Of a stretch of DNA of 64,000 nt, positions 1 to 13,870 are shown one piece after another (the first letter of the stretch is position 1; every line of letters begins with the position of its first letter). A program made the translations under genes and the position numbers. Source of the DNA: Anthopleura xanthogrammica (lineage: Eukaryota; Cnidaria; Anthozoa; Actiniaria; Actiniidae); contig OZ025206.1 in the NCBI GenBank assembly GCA_964019055.1, positions 12,744,291 to 12,808,290 of the forward strand, read 5' to 3'. The notes beneath the pieces are model-generated. The model did no database searches. It was not told where the DNA came from and saw only the letters and a program-made list of their open reading frames with translations.

Positions 1-230
1 CATATGAGTGGAGTTTGTTAGGTCTCTCGCTTGATTAGAGGTTTTTTATCCGGTTTATCTGGATTTCCTCCATCCACAAACCCTAACACGCAAAATTCCA
101 TTTCGATTTGTGAGTTAGCCGTGCCCTGAATTTGATCTGCCCAGGGGTTGTGTCAGGGTTGGATCTCAGTGTGAGTTATCGGTGAAGTGATCAGTCAGTT
201 TATCAGCCGGCCCAGAGGTTGTTTCAGGGT
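1..230. repeat. SINE-like repeat relic, left edge
   Basis: This stretch shares an ordered series of words with positions about 4920-5110: a GTTTGTTAG(A/G)TCT start, a TCCGGTTT/CTCC block, AAATTCCA, and GTGAGTTA(G/C)CCGT followed by GCCCTGA and TTTGATC. A similar CTCC/TTTTCCTCCCTCTGCAAAAA block is seen near 16140-16200. The copies run in the same orientation and are clearly diverged. They look like members of one short interspersed repeat family, probably the 3' body of the tRNA-derived SINE that is better preserved at 16015-16260. The element may begin outside the window. Confidence 0.5.
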
Positions 231-3203
231 TCGATAAAAGTTTTTCTAACAGATAGTACTGAAGTGACAAGAGAATATCAAGACTTACGTCTATGCCCAT
301 TACAGGGTGGTTGAGCACCAAGACAAGGTAATAGTAGACGTATGATCTTCCAGTAACTTTGCCGAAACTGAATGCTAAATATCCCGTAGACGAGTGGATG
401 GAGTAAAGAATTGATGGTGAGGCTTGATAAGGCATACACAGCTGTTAGTTCGTTTATTTCTTGATCGAGTTGATTGAGTAATAATAAAACCTGAAAGAAA
501 AAAAGAAAAAAGAAAAAAAACCAAAGTCATTACTGTAATATATCCTTGTACTTCGGGCGCCATTTTCCTCAATACACATTATCTTTCATACATTGCCTTG
601 AGTATAGGTTCTTTGTTCACTGGTAGCGCTCGGAATCGTAGCCCCTAGAGGTTGTAAAGGGGAAATATTACGCCCAATTTAAATCGTTTATCAAGTCTTA
701 ATTTCTTATAATAATCTTGAAAAATGCTCGAGGGTAACTTGTGATGGACTGATATCCCATCTAAATCATGAGAAGTGATAATCCCAGTCGCTCCATGATA
801 TAGAACTTAGAATTTTCTGTGAGAAGTCCAAGAAGAAAGCTATTCTCTCCATTTGCACCCCGAAAGGAAAACTGAAGAATATATGTGTCTAAAGAAAAAA
901 AAAGAAAAAAAAGAAAAAAATATATTCAATTGACCCTTTTCAAAATTATCTTGGATGCGAGGCTAACATGATACACAAAAGAAATCACACTTTTTCTCGG
1001 TGAAATTGTTGGCAATTTCAGGGTTCAATTTCCGCACCCAGCTTTTACTTTCTGCCACAAGTACATGTTTTGGCGCCAAAATTACGCACGCGTTGGACAG
1101 AACTGTTACGAGTGGGCGAAGATTTCCGACAATCTGCCGAATAAAAACACTTTGTCAAGGAAGACCTCGAAAACTCCTGGACACTAAATAATTACCAGCT
1201 TTTTTCTTGGACGACGGTTGATCATCAAATATTATTAGAACCTCAAACTACACTCAGACAAGTAACCTACTGAGTGGACCCCATGGTTGGTTTAAATGAA
1301 ACATGGTTAGTTATTTGACAAGCAACAACGAATGAGGAAAATGAGGAATTCGAAAAGTAGAATGCGGTGAAAAAAATTTTAAATGAATTTCCAATTTTAC
1401 GAACAGAAAAAATCACCGACTTTTCCATTTTTAAAATGTCATTTCGTCAATTTGGACTTTGATTCTTGAACGAAAATCTGTAAGACATTCTAAACGCAAA
1501 AATTAATTTGGTATCACGCTTTTTTCGCAGCGAATATAAATATTGCAGTTTGGTGGCTCAATCGCGTAGTCGGGTCGCGCAATAATGGTTGTCAGCGTTT
1601 TTGACAGTGGATTTCAGTATACATTTGCCTACAATCTTCAGTCAGTCTATACAAATATAAGAATGGCTTCTTTGGTGACGCAAGCAAACTACCAGATACC
1701 AGATTTGACTAGGTTTTGAAGCGTCATTGACTAAAATATATTATCTTTTTTTTAGAAAATAAAAAATTAAGGAACAATTGAACAGCTCATTAATTAGTGA
1801 AACATCTGGAACAACATTTACCCCAATTTTGATTTTAAGTAAGCAAATCGAATGTAAAAATGATGCTTTGTGAAGTCGCAAAGTTTTAAGGATTTGATTT
1901 AGGTTGGTTATAGCCAAAGTGCTGATCCTTGGGATGGTTTTTTCTCGGTTTATTTGTGTTGCTACGTGATAGCAAGGCCGCCCTATTTATTTCTCAAGGG
2001 CAACTGCGGTTTTATCGCATAATAACTAGCAGCTCTAAATGGTTTTTATTTAAAGCATCTTTAGGTTAAGCACCTCTAGATCAAGCAGATGTTCAGGATT
2101 CAGAAACAAATAAAATCTAGTATTTTGCAGCCCATTTTACGCTCTGCTCAGACAACATTTCGTAACTAACTAAGATTGGGAATTTTCTTATCTCATTGCG
2201 AAAGAAAATAGGATTCAAAGAGGCTAAGGTGCACGAATCGTCTCGCCAACCTCCGGTATCTCTATTATTAAAAACAAACGAGTATACTACCAGAGCTGAA
2301 ATAGACTATGGAAAAAAACCCGATTCAATTTAGTTGAAAAACGCAACGTGATCAAAGGATTGATTTCGCATCGCCAAACCATATTCCAGTGTTTTGACAG
2401 TTTGGATGGTTCCGGCATTAACATCAAGTATGTTTGCTTGATGACATGGATTTCAACCAGTTTATTGACTAAGAATTCTTGCTACGTGAACTCGAAGAAT
2501 TACTGGAGTCATTTCTAGAGATATCTCTCTACGGATTCCGTTCAGATAATCTGAATTGTTCCTAACTCCGAGTACTACGTACTGCCTTCACCCCGCAGCT
2601 GTTGTCTGCTATTTTCAAACAGCATTTTTAGTCATTTAGCTCAGCTTTCTCGATCAATTTCAAAACCTGAATTCATGATTGACTCATTAATTAAAAAGAA
2701 CGTTAAATACTACTCACTAATATTGATCGTTCTACGAAGGGCGAAAAATAATGGTCTTGAACCGCGACTCTAAGCTAAAAGTGTTTGAAATTTTCTTATC
2801 TCAAACAAATGGGTTTTATTATAATAAATTAAAGCAAAAAAAAAAACGGCTCAGTTCTGCCTCGTTGAGCTTAAATAAGAGCAGCATAGGCAACACCAGT
2901 TGATGAAAATTACCAAGAGCAACCAAAAATATAGATTTTCCGTGCTGATTATCTGAATAGAATAGAGCCATTTAGTTCCGCCGCTACAGATAAAAAGTAA
3001 AAATGACAAAATTTCGGGTTTGGACAATTTTCATTTTTCCGGTAATATCATTAGAATAAAAAAGAAAATTATGGCATTTTGCATGAAGCACGCACCGGTA
3101 AAAATACACGTTTATCAATAAGAATAAAGTGAGGAAAAATTAAAAAATATATAGTTTAATATCTTTTATGTATGATTTACTTCAGTCAAACGAATTTACT
3201 TAC
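231..3203. other. No gene recognised
   Basis: AT-rich DNA with short scattered open frames that show no recognisable protein. I searched the minus strand here for the missing TM7 exon of the GPCR at 3204-4001 (an Asn-Pro-x-x-Tyr motif in an open frame) and did not find one, so this is either intron of that gene or intergenic DNA. Confidence 0.5.
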
Positions 3204-4001
3204 CATGACTGGAGTCCAGGTTAAATAGAATAGCGTCCCTAGAACGAAAACGAGTTTGCTGAAGACAACTACGGATGGCCGATCCTGCCTCCCGGCACTT
3301 GAAGACTCGAAGCTTAGGCTTCTCCGTGGAAAGCGACCTTTAAAATCTTTCAAAACCTTGATGACCACAAAGTTACATACAAAAACTATTATCAGGGTTG
3401 AACATCCTAGGATAAGTACGAATAAAGGATAGATCCGTTCTTGGAAAGAGGAAGCTTTTGAGATAAAGATACAAGGGCAATAGGTAAAAGGCACTCGGAT
3501 ACCGTTATTAGCGAGTTTCATCAAAGGCATACTCGATATGACGAGAGCAGTACAACAAAGGATACCAATCAAGACCTTCACTCGATGGATTTTCCTTAGC
3601 ACTGCTCTTCTGTAATAGACTGGATTAATCAAGGCAAGATAGCGGTCAAGAGACATGCTCGTCACTAACAACATGGCGTTAATCTGGAACCAAAAAATTC
3701 CAACTTGATAAAGCTGACATCCAAACTTTGTACCGACCCAATGTCCCATCAACAAAGTTGGTATACCAAGAGTCAGAGGAATAACCACGGAAAAAAGATC
3801 ATTGACGGCTAACGCCCCGACGAAATAATCAGTAACCGTTCGATTGCGAGCCTTCTTGATAAAAAAGACAGCCAGTGCGGGCAGTATGTTGCCAATGAAC
3901 GTCGCGGCCTCTAAGAGAATCGTAATGAGTCCGGAGACATCTACCTGGATCGTTGAAGGGTGTTTTGTTTTCCTGGTCCATCTGTACGAAGATTCATTCA
4001 T
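3204..4001 (-). CDS. Class A (rhodopsin-like) GPCR, first coding exon, TM1-TM6 only
   Basis: The exon gives 266 residues of a rhodopsin-family receptor. Visible marks are: the GN pair of TM1 (residues 37-38), Asp68 in TM2, the TM3 disulphide Cys95, DRY at 119-121, a Cys-rich second extracellular loop (YCPC, about 174-177), a short third intracellular loop rich in Ser/Arg, and TWTP at 261-264 in place of the usual CWxP in TM6. The frame would run only a few codons further, but ATG|GTAAGT at 3204/3203 is a strong splice donor in phase 0, so TM7 and the tail should be on a further exon to the left. The DRY region and short loop recall prostanoid-type receptors, but the ligand cannot be told from sequence. 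The start Met is the first in frame after an upstream non-coding stretch. Confidence 0.75.
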
Positions 4002-4919
4002 TTTTCAAACCCTTTCAGTCCTGATCCATAGTCGAGTTCGCAAGCTGCGCCACCAGCAGATGTATCTTAAAAAAATATCAAATGAATAGTCTGAGACGTG
4101 TTTATAGCACTCGATTCATGCAGCCAGACTACATGATAACTAAATATAGAAATTTATTTTCGTATTCACTTGTCGGCCAGTTTGTTTAAAGGTAATAATG
4201 ATTAAATAATACATCAATGTGACATGTATTGATCGAGCAGAATAGACTGATATGTACCTGCTTGACTCACATAGGCGCACGTCCGCGATAAGTCTTGTAC
4301 TCGAGCACGCTTCGCAACAAAGTGTTCCACATGTCCCAGCGTATTCCACCAGAACCCAGAAACCTGTGTTAATTTATTCAATTTTCGTCAAAGTGGCTGG
4401 ACAAGCAGTTTTACTGACCAAAAAATCAATATTGTGATTTGAGTGGTCACGTGCCAGCCACATGCAAAGAAGCATAAGAAAGGCTTGTGTGCATGCATTA
4501 GGGACGTTTATCGCTGGAATCTCCTCCTACAGCTAGATAAAGCTTCCAAGTGATTGGTTCTTGAGCCCAGCCATCCGGAGTTGAAGTATGTTCGAAAGCA
4601 AAAGCAAAAGCCTTCTCTTTCTTCACCAAAAAAAAAAGCCGTGATTGCAAATCACCCAACTAATTAATGCTATTTATAACTTAAATTTAAAACCTCATGA
4701 ATAATTAATATGTTTTTGGACCAATCAGGTGGAACCTATTCATCAAGTGTACGAGAACCAATCTCGAGAAAATGGCTGAAGTGAAATTTCAATAACTTGA
4801 AGTGAAAGCTCAAAAACGTTTCTATATTTGTTGAGATGTATAATACCCTAAACGATACCAAATCGCCCTAAATGACACGAGTATCCACGAATATAGATAA
4901 TGATAATGCACCCGCCTCG

Positions 4920-5110
4920 CATGCACCTATAGCTAGGTGAGTTGAGTTTGTTAGATCTATTCCTTATTTCAAGGGGTTTTCTCCGGTTTTTCTCCCTGCG
5001 CAAAACCTAATAAGATAAATTCCAAGTCAATCTGTGAGTTACCCGTTGCCCTGACTTTGATCAGGCAGATCTTTGGTCGAGGCTGTCTCATGGTATCGAT
5101 AAGATTTCAA
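4920..5110. repeat. SINE-like repeat relic
   Basis: Second member of the family at 1-230, same orientation, sharing GTTTGTTAGATCT, TTCTCCGGTTTTTCTCC, AAATTCCA and GTGAGTTACCCGTTGCCCTGA in the same order. No clear target-site duplication or tRNA-like head was found, so it is probably a 5'-decayed copy. Confidence 0.5.
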
Positions 5111-6307
5111 GTTTTTTTAGATGTCACGTACGATCGGCCGGCATCATCATCTGATTCACCGTCTTTAGGCAGAATGATAGAGCGCAATTGCAAATCCTAG
5201 TCTTAGCTTTTCAGCTAATTATCGTTTTGATCGTGTTTTTCAAAGCTTAAAATCTCATTCCTTAGCTTTTGCTTTCTAATTTTTTTTTACTCGATTTTTT
5301 ACTCTTTTTCCTGAGCTCCATAGAATATTGAATTCTACTTGTGTTATTTGACGTCTTGTCCATTTGAACGTCTGGAACACTGAATGAAAATTTCCAATTA
5401 AATTATATTCCAAAAAGTGTGAAGGATATAGGCCCCTAGCACTAGTTCCCGATCAGGGGGTCAAAATACAAGAACTCCTTTCTCTTGAGGAATGAAATAT
5501 TTTTTGATGTTAATATTTTTCATTGTCGGTTTTGACCCCCCAGTAGTATAGATGTAGTGTACTCCATCCTTCCTCAGCTCCTTTTCTAAGACTGGTGCAT
5601 TTTTCAAAGGAAAAAAAACTATCGAAGCATGATCAGTGCCATGCATAATACGACACTAGAATTAAGTGTGCTTGAATGAGTTTATTTTCTCGAGGAGGCA
5701 CCCGAAATTTACATTTAAAAAACAATAAAAAACAGATATGATAAAACAAAGAACATGACTTGTATGGCAATCACAACAGCTGTGGCTACCGTTTAAGATC
5801 TCATTCGGAAGGAAATGGCGGCCGAGATAACTTAAAGAACAGGTATGGTATTGTATTTCGACCTCACGCCTCTCGATCACGCGCAAGAGGTTCAAGTGCG
5901 GCATGCTTTACATCACAGTAATTTGAGTGAAGTTGGTGCAAAAAGGGATGAATTTCCTTTCAGATAACCTGGTGATCCTGTTCGAAAGCTGAAAACTTAA
6001 CTCGCCTCTTCTAAAAACCAAATTCATTACGAAAATGCACACGGAAATTGAAAGTATATTATATTAGAATAGAAACACAATATAATATGACCTATTATTC
6101 AGTCCTTCAAAACAGTATTTCAATGGATGACTTAACAAAAGTATGTCATAATTAGATCCTGGAAAAACAATATAATTCTTGAGTACGAAGTCGTGAAAAG
6201 CTTCAAATTCAGGTGTTAATCGCACTAAAATCACGAGAATTTTTTTGGCTGTATTTCGCAGCTATTACGTACTGGTACTGACATACTGAGATTCCGAGAC
6301 TGAATAT

Positions 6308-6442
6308 CAGGGCCCGCGGAGAGGGAGGGGCTGGTTTGTCCTCAGGTAGTAAAATTTCCAAGAAATTAAAAAATGGTATCGTCATTGCTCTTTGAAAACG
6401 GTTCATAGCCCCATCACTTTTAAGCTTGCTCCGCGGGCCCTG
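6308..6442. mobile_element. Short element with GC-rich terminal inverted repeats
   Basis: The ends are CAGGGCCCGCGGAG on the left and its reverse complement CTCCGCGGGCCCTG on the right, 135 bp overall. Termini of the CAGGG type are typical of hAT-family non-autonomous elements. The flanks (ending AATAT and starting AATAG) give only a weak hint of a target duplication. No coding content. Confidence 0.5.
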
Positions 6443-6703
6443 AATAGAGGAAAATAATGAAGGAATCAAGACTTACGATCAATTCTAGTACGTGATTGAA
6501 CTTGTTTTAATATTAGAACCCTGGAGCTGAGAGAAGTTTACACAGAGTACTGACAGTTTCGAAAATCAGAGCACGTAACACTGCTTCTTTAACATAAATT
6601 TGCATTGGCTGCCCATGAGAACATGGAACAGCGTATAGAATCTTAGATATTGCATATTACGATGATACAAAGTGATGAATAGAACTGCTCTTAAATATGT
6701 TGA

Positions 6704-9700
6704 ATAAACATATAGGAGTAAAAATGTACATGAGATGGATTGGATGAACGTATAGGAATAAGAATGTACACGAGATGGATTGGATGAACGTATAGGAATA
6801 AGAATGTACACGAGATGGATTCTATGAACGTATGGGAATAAGAATGTACACGAGATGGATTGGATGAACGTATAGGAATAAGAATGTACATGAGATGGAT
6901 TGGATGAACGTATAGGAATAAGAATGTACACGAGATGGATTGGATGAACGTATAGGAATAAGAATGTACACGAGATGGATTGGATGAACGTATAGGAATA
7001 AGAATGTACACGAGATGGATTGGATGAACGTATAGGAATAAGAATGTACACGAGATGGATTGGATGAACGTATAGGAATAAGAATGTACACGAGATGGAT
7101 TGGATGAACGTATAGGAATAAGAATGTACACGAGATGGATTGGATGAACGTATATAAATAAGAATGTACACGAGATGGATTGGATGAACGCATAGGAATA
7201 AGAATGTACACGAGATGGATTGGATGAACGTATAGGAATAAGAATGTACATGAGATGGATTGGATGAAGGTATAGGAGTAAAAATGTACACGAGATGGAT
7301 TGGATGAACGTATAGGAATAAGAATGTACACGAGATGGATTGGATGAACGTATAGGAGTAAAAATGTACACGAGATGGATTGGATGAACGTATAGGAATA
7401 AGAATGTACACGAGATGGATTGGATGAACGTATAGGAATATGAATGTACATGAGATGGATTGGATGAACGTATAGGAATAAGAATGTACACGAGATGGAT
7501 TGGATGAACGTATAGGAATAAGAATGTACACGAGATGGATTGGATGAACGTATAGGAATATGAATGTACATGAGATGGATTGGATGAACGTATAGGAATA
7601 AGAATGTACACGAGATGGATTGGATGAACGTATAGGAATAAGAATGTACACGAGATGGATTGGATGAACGTATAGGAATAAGAATGTACACGAGATGGAT
7701 TGGATGAACGTATAGGAATAAGAATGTACACGAGATGGATTGGATGAACGTATAGGAATAAGGAATGTATACGAGATGGATTGGATGAACGTATAGGAAT
7801 ATGAATGTACACGAGATGGATTGGATGAACGTATAGGAATAAGAATGTACACGAGATGGAATGGATGAACGTATAGGAATAAGAATGTACACGAGATGGA
7901 TTGGATGAACGTATAGGAATAAGAATGTACACGAGATGGATTGGATGAACGTATAGGAATAAGAATGTACACGAGATGGATTGGATGAACGTATAGGAAT
8001 AAGAATGTACATGAGATGGATTGGATGAACGTATAGGAGTAAAAATGTACACGAGATGGATTGGATGAACGTATAGGAATAAGAATGTACACGAGATGGA
8101 TTGGATGAACGTATAGGAATAAGAATGTACACGAGATGGATTGGATGAACGCATAGGAATAAGAATGTACACGAGATGGATTGGATGAACGTATAGGAAT
8201 AAGAATGTACACGAGATGGATTGGATGAACGTATAGGAATAAGAATGTACACGAGATGGATTGGAAGAACGTATAGGAATAAGAATGTACACGAGATGGA
8301 TTGGATGAACGTATAGGAATAAGAATGTACACGAGATGGATTGGATGAACGTATAGGAATAAGAATGTACACGAGATGGATTGGATGAACGTATAGGAAT
8401 AAGAATGTACACGAGATGGATTGGATGAACGTATAGGAATAAGAATGTACACGAGATGGATTGGATGAACGTATAGGAATAAGAATGTACACGAGATGGA
8501 TTGGATGAACGTATAGGAATAAGAATGTACACGAGATGGATTGGATGAACGTATAGGAGTAAAAATGTACACGAGATGGATTGGATGAACGCATAGGAAT
8601 AAGAATGTACACGAGATGGATTGGATGAACGTATAGGAATAAGAATGTACACGAGATGGATTGGATGAACGCATAGGAATAAGAATGTACACGAGATGGA
8701 TTGGATGAACGTATAGGAATAAGAATGTACACGAGATGGATTGGATGAACGTATAGGAATAAGAATGTACACGAGATGGATTGGATGAACGTATAGGAAT
8801 AAGAATGTACACGAGATGGATTGGATGAACGTATAGGAATAAGAATGTACACGAGATGGATTGGATGAACGTATAGGAATAAGAATGTACACGAGATGGA
8901 TTGGATGAACGTATAGGAATAAGAATGTACACGAGATGGATTGGATGAACGTATAGGAATAAGAATGTACACGAGATGGATTGGATGAACGTATAGGAAT
9001 AAGAATGTACACGACATGGATTGGATGAACGTATAGGAATAAGAATGTACACGAGATGGATTGGATGAACGTATAGGAATAAGAATGTACACGAGATGGA
9101 TTGGATGAACGTATAGGAATAAGAATGTACACGAGATGGATTGGATGAACGTATAGGAATAAGAATGTACACGAGATGGATTGGATGAACGTATAGGAAT
9201 AAGAATGTACACGAGATGGATTGGATGAACGTATAGGAATAAGAATGTACACGAGATGGATTGGATGAACGTATAGGAATAAGAATGTATACGAGATGGA
9301 TTGGATGAACGTATAGGAATAAGAATGTATACGAGATGGATTGGATGAACGTATAGGAATAAGAATGTACACGAGATGGATTGGATGAACGTATAGGAAT
9401 AAGAATGTACACGAGATGGATTGGATGAACGTATAGGAATAAGAATGTACACGAGATGGATTGGATGAACGTATAGGAATAAGAATGTACATGAGATGGA
9501 TTGGATGAACGTATAGGAATAAGAATGTACACGAGATGGATTGGATGAACGTATAGGAATAAGAATGTACACGAGATGGATTGGATGAACGTATAGGAAT
9601 AAGAATGTACACGAGATGGATTGGATGAACGTATAGGAATAAGAATGTACACGAGATGGATTGGATGAACGTATAGGAATAAGAATGTACATGAGATGGA

Positions 9701-12650
9701 TTGGATGAACCTTTAGGAATAAGAATGTATACGAGATGGATTGGATGAACGTATAGGAATAAGAATGTACACGAGATGGATTGGATGAACGTATAGGAAT
9801 AAGAATGTACACGAGATGGATTGGATGAACGTATAGGAATAAGAATGTACACGAGATGGATTGGATGAACGTATAGGAATAAGAATGTATACGAGATGGA
9901 TTGGATGAACGTATAGGAATAAGAATGTACATGAGATGGATTGGATGAACGTATAGGAATAAGAATGTACACGAGATGGATTGGATGAACGTATAGGAAT
10001 AAGAATGTACACGAGATGGATTGGATGAACGTATAGGAATAAGAATGTACACGAGATGGATGGATGAACGTACAGGAATAAGAATGTACTCGAGATGGAT
10101 TGGATGAACATTTAGGAATAAGAATGTATAGGAGATGGATTGGATGAACGTATAGGAATAAGAATGTACACGAGATGGATTGGATGAACGTATAGGAATA
10201 AGAATGTATACGAGATGGATTGGATGAACGTATAGGAATAAGAATGTATACGAGATGGATTGGATGAAGGTATGGGAATAAGAATGTACACGAGATGGAT
10301 TGGATGAACGTATAGGAATAAGAATGTACACGAGATGGATGGATGAACGTACAGGAATAAGAATGTACTCGAGATGGATTGGATGAACATTTAGGAATAA
10401 GAATGTATAGGAGATGGATTGGATGAACGTATAGGAATAAGAATGTACACGAGATGGATTGGATGAACGTATAGGAATAAGAATGTATACGAGATGGATT
10501 GGATGAACGTATAGGAATAAGAATGTATACGAGATGGATTGGATGAAGGTATGGGAATAAGAATGTACACGAGATGGATTGGATGAACGTATAGGAATAA
10601 GAATGTACACGAGATGGATTGGATGAACGTATAGGAATAAGAATGTACACGAGATGGATTGGATGAACATTTAGGAATAAGAATGTATACGAGATGGATT
10701 GGATGAACATTTAGGAATAAGAATGTATACGAGATGGATTGGATGAACGTATAGGAATAAGAATGTACACGAGATGGATTGGATGAACATTTAGGAATAG
10801 GAATAAGAATGTACACGAGATGCCGGATTGGATGAACGTACAGGAATAAGAATGTACACGAGATGGATTGAATGAACGTATAGGAATAAGAATGTACACG
10901 AGATGGATTGGATGAACGTATAGGAATAAGAATGTACACGAGATGGATTGGATGAACGTATAGGAATAAGAATGTACACGAGATGGATTGGATGAACATT
11001 TAGGAATAAGAATGTATACGAGATGGATTGGATGAACATTTAGGAATAAGAATGTACACGAGATGGATTGGATGAACGTATAGGAATAAGAATGTACACG
11101 AGATGGATTGGATGAACATTTAGGAATAAGAATGTATACGAGATGGATTGGATGAACATTTAGGAATAAGAATGTACACGAGATGGATTGGATGAACATT
11201 TAGGAATAAGAATGTATACGAGATGGATTGGATGAACATTTAGGAATAAGAATGTACACGAGATGGATTGGATGAACATTTAGGAATAAGAATGTATACG
11301 AGATGGATTGGATGAACATTTAGGAATAAGAATGTACACGAGATGGATTGGATGAACATTTAGGAATAAGAATGTACACGAGATGGATTGGATGAACATT
11401 TAGGAATAAGAATGTATACGAGATGGATTGGATGAACATTTAGGAATAAGAATGTACACGAGATGGATTGGATGAACGTATAGGAATAAGAATGTACACG
11501 AGATGGATTGGATGAACATTTAGGAATAAGAATGTATACGAGATGGATTGGATGAACGTATAGGAATAAGAATGTACACGAGATGGATTGGATGAACATT
11601 TAGGAATAAGAATGTATACGAGATGGATTGGATGAACGTATAGGAATAAGAATGTACACGAGATGGATTGGATGAACATTTAGGAATAAGAATGTATACG
11701 AGATGGATTGGATGAACGTATAGGAATAAGAATGTACACGAGATGGATTGGATGAAGGTATGGGAATAAGAATGTACACGAGATGGATTGGATGAACGTA
11801 TAGGAATAAGAATGTACACGAGATGGATTGGATGAACGTATAGGAATAAGAATGTACACGAGATGGATTGGATGAACATTTAGGAATAAGAATGTATACG
11901 AGATGGATTGGATGAACATTTAGGAATAAGAATGTATACGAGATGGATTGGATGAACGTATAGGAATAAGAATGTACACGAGATGGATTGGATGAACATT
12001 TAGGAATAGGAATAAGAATGTACACGAGATGCCGGATTGGATGAACGTACAGGAATAAGAATGTACACGAGATGGATTGAATGAACGTATAGGAATAAGA
12101 ATGTACACGAGATGGATTGGATGAACGTATAGGAATAAGAATGTACACGAGATGGATTGGATGAACGTATAGGAATAAGAATGTACACGAGATGGATTGA
12201 ATGAACGTATAGGATTAAGAATGTACACGAGATGGATTGGATGAACGTATAGGAATAAGAATGTACACAAGATGAATTTGGGTGCATCAGAATAAGAATG
12301 TACACGACATGGATTGGATGGGTGCATCAGAATAAGAATGTACACGACATGGTTTGGATGGGCGTATCAGAATAAGAATCTACACGAGATGGATTGGATG
12401 GGCGTATCAGGATAAGAATGTACACGAGATGGATTAGATGGGTGCATCAGAATAAGAATGTACACGACATGGATTGGATGGGTGCATCAGAATAAGAATG
12501 TACACGACATGGTTTGGATGGGCGTATCAGAATAAGAATCTACACGAGATGGATTGGATGGGCGTATCAGGATAAGAATGTACACGAGATGGATTGGATG
12601 AGTGCATCAGAATAGGAATGTACACGACATGTATTGGATGGAGTATCAGT
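6704..12650. repeat. 40-bp minisatellite, about 148 units
   Basis: A strict 40-bp period runs for about 5.95 kb, with the core GTACACGAGATGGATTGGAT followed by GAACGTATAGGAATAAGAAT. Most of 6.7-10 kb is near-identical units. From about 10.06 kb a second unit type (CATTTAGG for CGTATAGG) alternates with the first, and the last 350 bp use a third type (GGTGCATCAG or GGCGTATCAG). The unit has no stop codon in any minus-strand frame, and since 40 is not a multiple of 3 every frame reads the same 40-residue repeat; the very long minus-strand open frames here are a by-product. A few single-base indels (about 7760, 10060, 10340) shift the register. Confidence 0.95.
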
Positions 12651-13735
12651 ATTTTGCAGAAGATTGAAGATCCGAGAGGGACCTCAAGAGGTAATCCGTG
12701 AAAATTGGTGAATTTAAAACGGTTTTAATATTATTCCCGAACACATTCAAAACCTTTTTTCAGTTATCATGTCTACGCGAGGATCCATGCCAAACTAATC
12801 GAAATTTTCAGTATTGAACGGATTTAGAAAAATGTCTGATCTCTTGCATCTAGAACGAATCCTAACGGTGACCATCAGACACTATCCGCGGGTGTTTGCT
12901 ACTTTATAGTGAGCGCGTTGGATGAAAGTAGCGGATAAACGGCACGTGCGCCTGTTGCGCACAAGATTGACTCGAGATCCACTTCTGCAACGTTGTGCGC
13001 AACAAATTAAATTTAATCACCTCTGCATCATTGCCGGCAATGGTGGGTTGTTCTCAGCCAATGAAATTCGAATTTTGAGCGCACCAAAGACCAGAATTGG
13101 TTATATAGCCTTCCTTACTTCTAGTTTTGAAGCATGAAAAGTTGCTACGTCAGAAAATTGCTCGTTGTCATCGCAGGTTCAACTCGTCTCGTAATAGTGT
13201 CATAAGAACATGCGAAGTAAAATAACCAAAACTGCTAAATAAAAATGACTAAGGAATTATTGCAGGAAGGAATTGTCGCAGTTAAAGTATTTTCTTACTG
13301 TCAACTTTATCGCCCGCCAAACAAGTCGCAGGAAGGAAAGATTTTATTCAATTTGTTTCGACATCTAATATTTGAGTGCCCAAATATGGTAATTCGGGAA
13401 TTTTTCAGTATCAGGCTAATATTCTAGTGCTAAAAGATTCTCAGCTTTTCCCCCGGTTAAACGTATTTAACCATATAGCAATTCCGGTTAATAGTGCTGT
13501 GACATTTAACGGTTTCAAGAAAACTGAAAATGTTCAACTACAAAATAATAAAAGGGACTAGTGTTAAAAACTAGATGTTATTCTTAAATATTGAATACTG
13601 GTTGCCCTAGCTAAACTATCGGCTTCCAATTCCGATGTCCAAAGACTGGAAACGACCTTGTGGTGCATGGCATTATGGAGCTGAATGTGGGGTCAAGTTG
13701 ACAAGATCACCATTCTCCGCCATCACGGGTGAACA

Positions 13736-13870
13736 CTTGTTTCCATAGCCCAAACTGCCCTTCATCGAGAAAGGACTGGAATCGATTCTAGGGTTGGTGT
13801 GGGTTGGTTAGGTTTAGGGTTAAATTCCAGTCCTCTCTCGACAAGGGCAATTTTGGGCTATGGAAACAAG
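13736..13870. repeat. Inverted repeat (hairpin), 47-bp arms
   Basis: Left arm 13736-13782 starts CTTGTTTCCATAGCCCAAA; right arm 13824-13870 is its near-perfect reverse complement, ending TTTGGGCTATGGAAACAAG. The arms differ at only a few positions. The 40-bp loop is unusually G/T-rich, with TAGGGTT-like words. This looks like a non-autonomous foldback element. Confidence 0.75.

Larger units (their letters stand above)
4002..6703. other. Intergenic, with repeat relics
   Basis: No gene recognised. It includes the SINE-like relic at about 4920-5110 and a short inverted-repeat element at 6308-6442, both listed separately. The small open frames at 5461-5904 and 6209-6469 (minus) resemble nothing known and have no convincing splice or start context. 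Confidence 0.45.

Noticed and set aside
2340..2400. Minus-strand codons Asn-Pro-Leu-Ile as a possible GPCR TM7
   Set aside because: The surrounding residues in that frame are not hydrophobic and the Tyr is absent.
6566..12345. Very long minus-strand open frames (over 1000 codons)
   Set aside because: They are the 40-bp minisatellite read in three equivalent frames; no start context, no splice support, no non-repeat domain.
13785..13825. Telomere-like TTTAGGGTTA and TAGGGTTGG words
   Set aside because: Only a few irregular words in the loop of a hairpin; no TTAGGG array.
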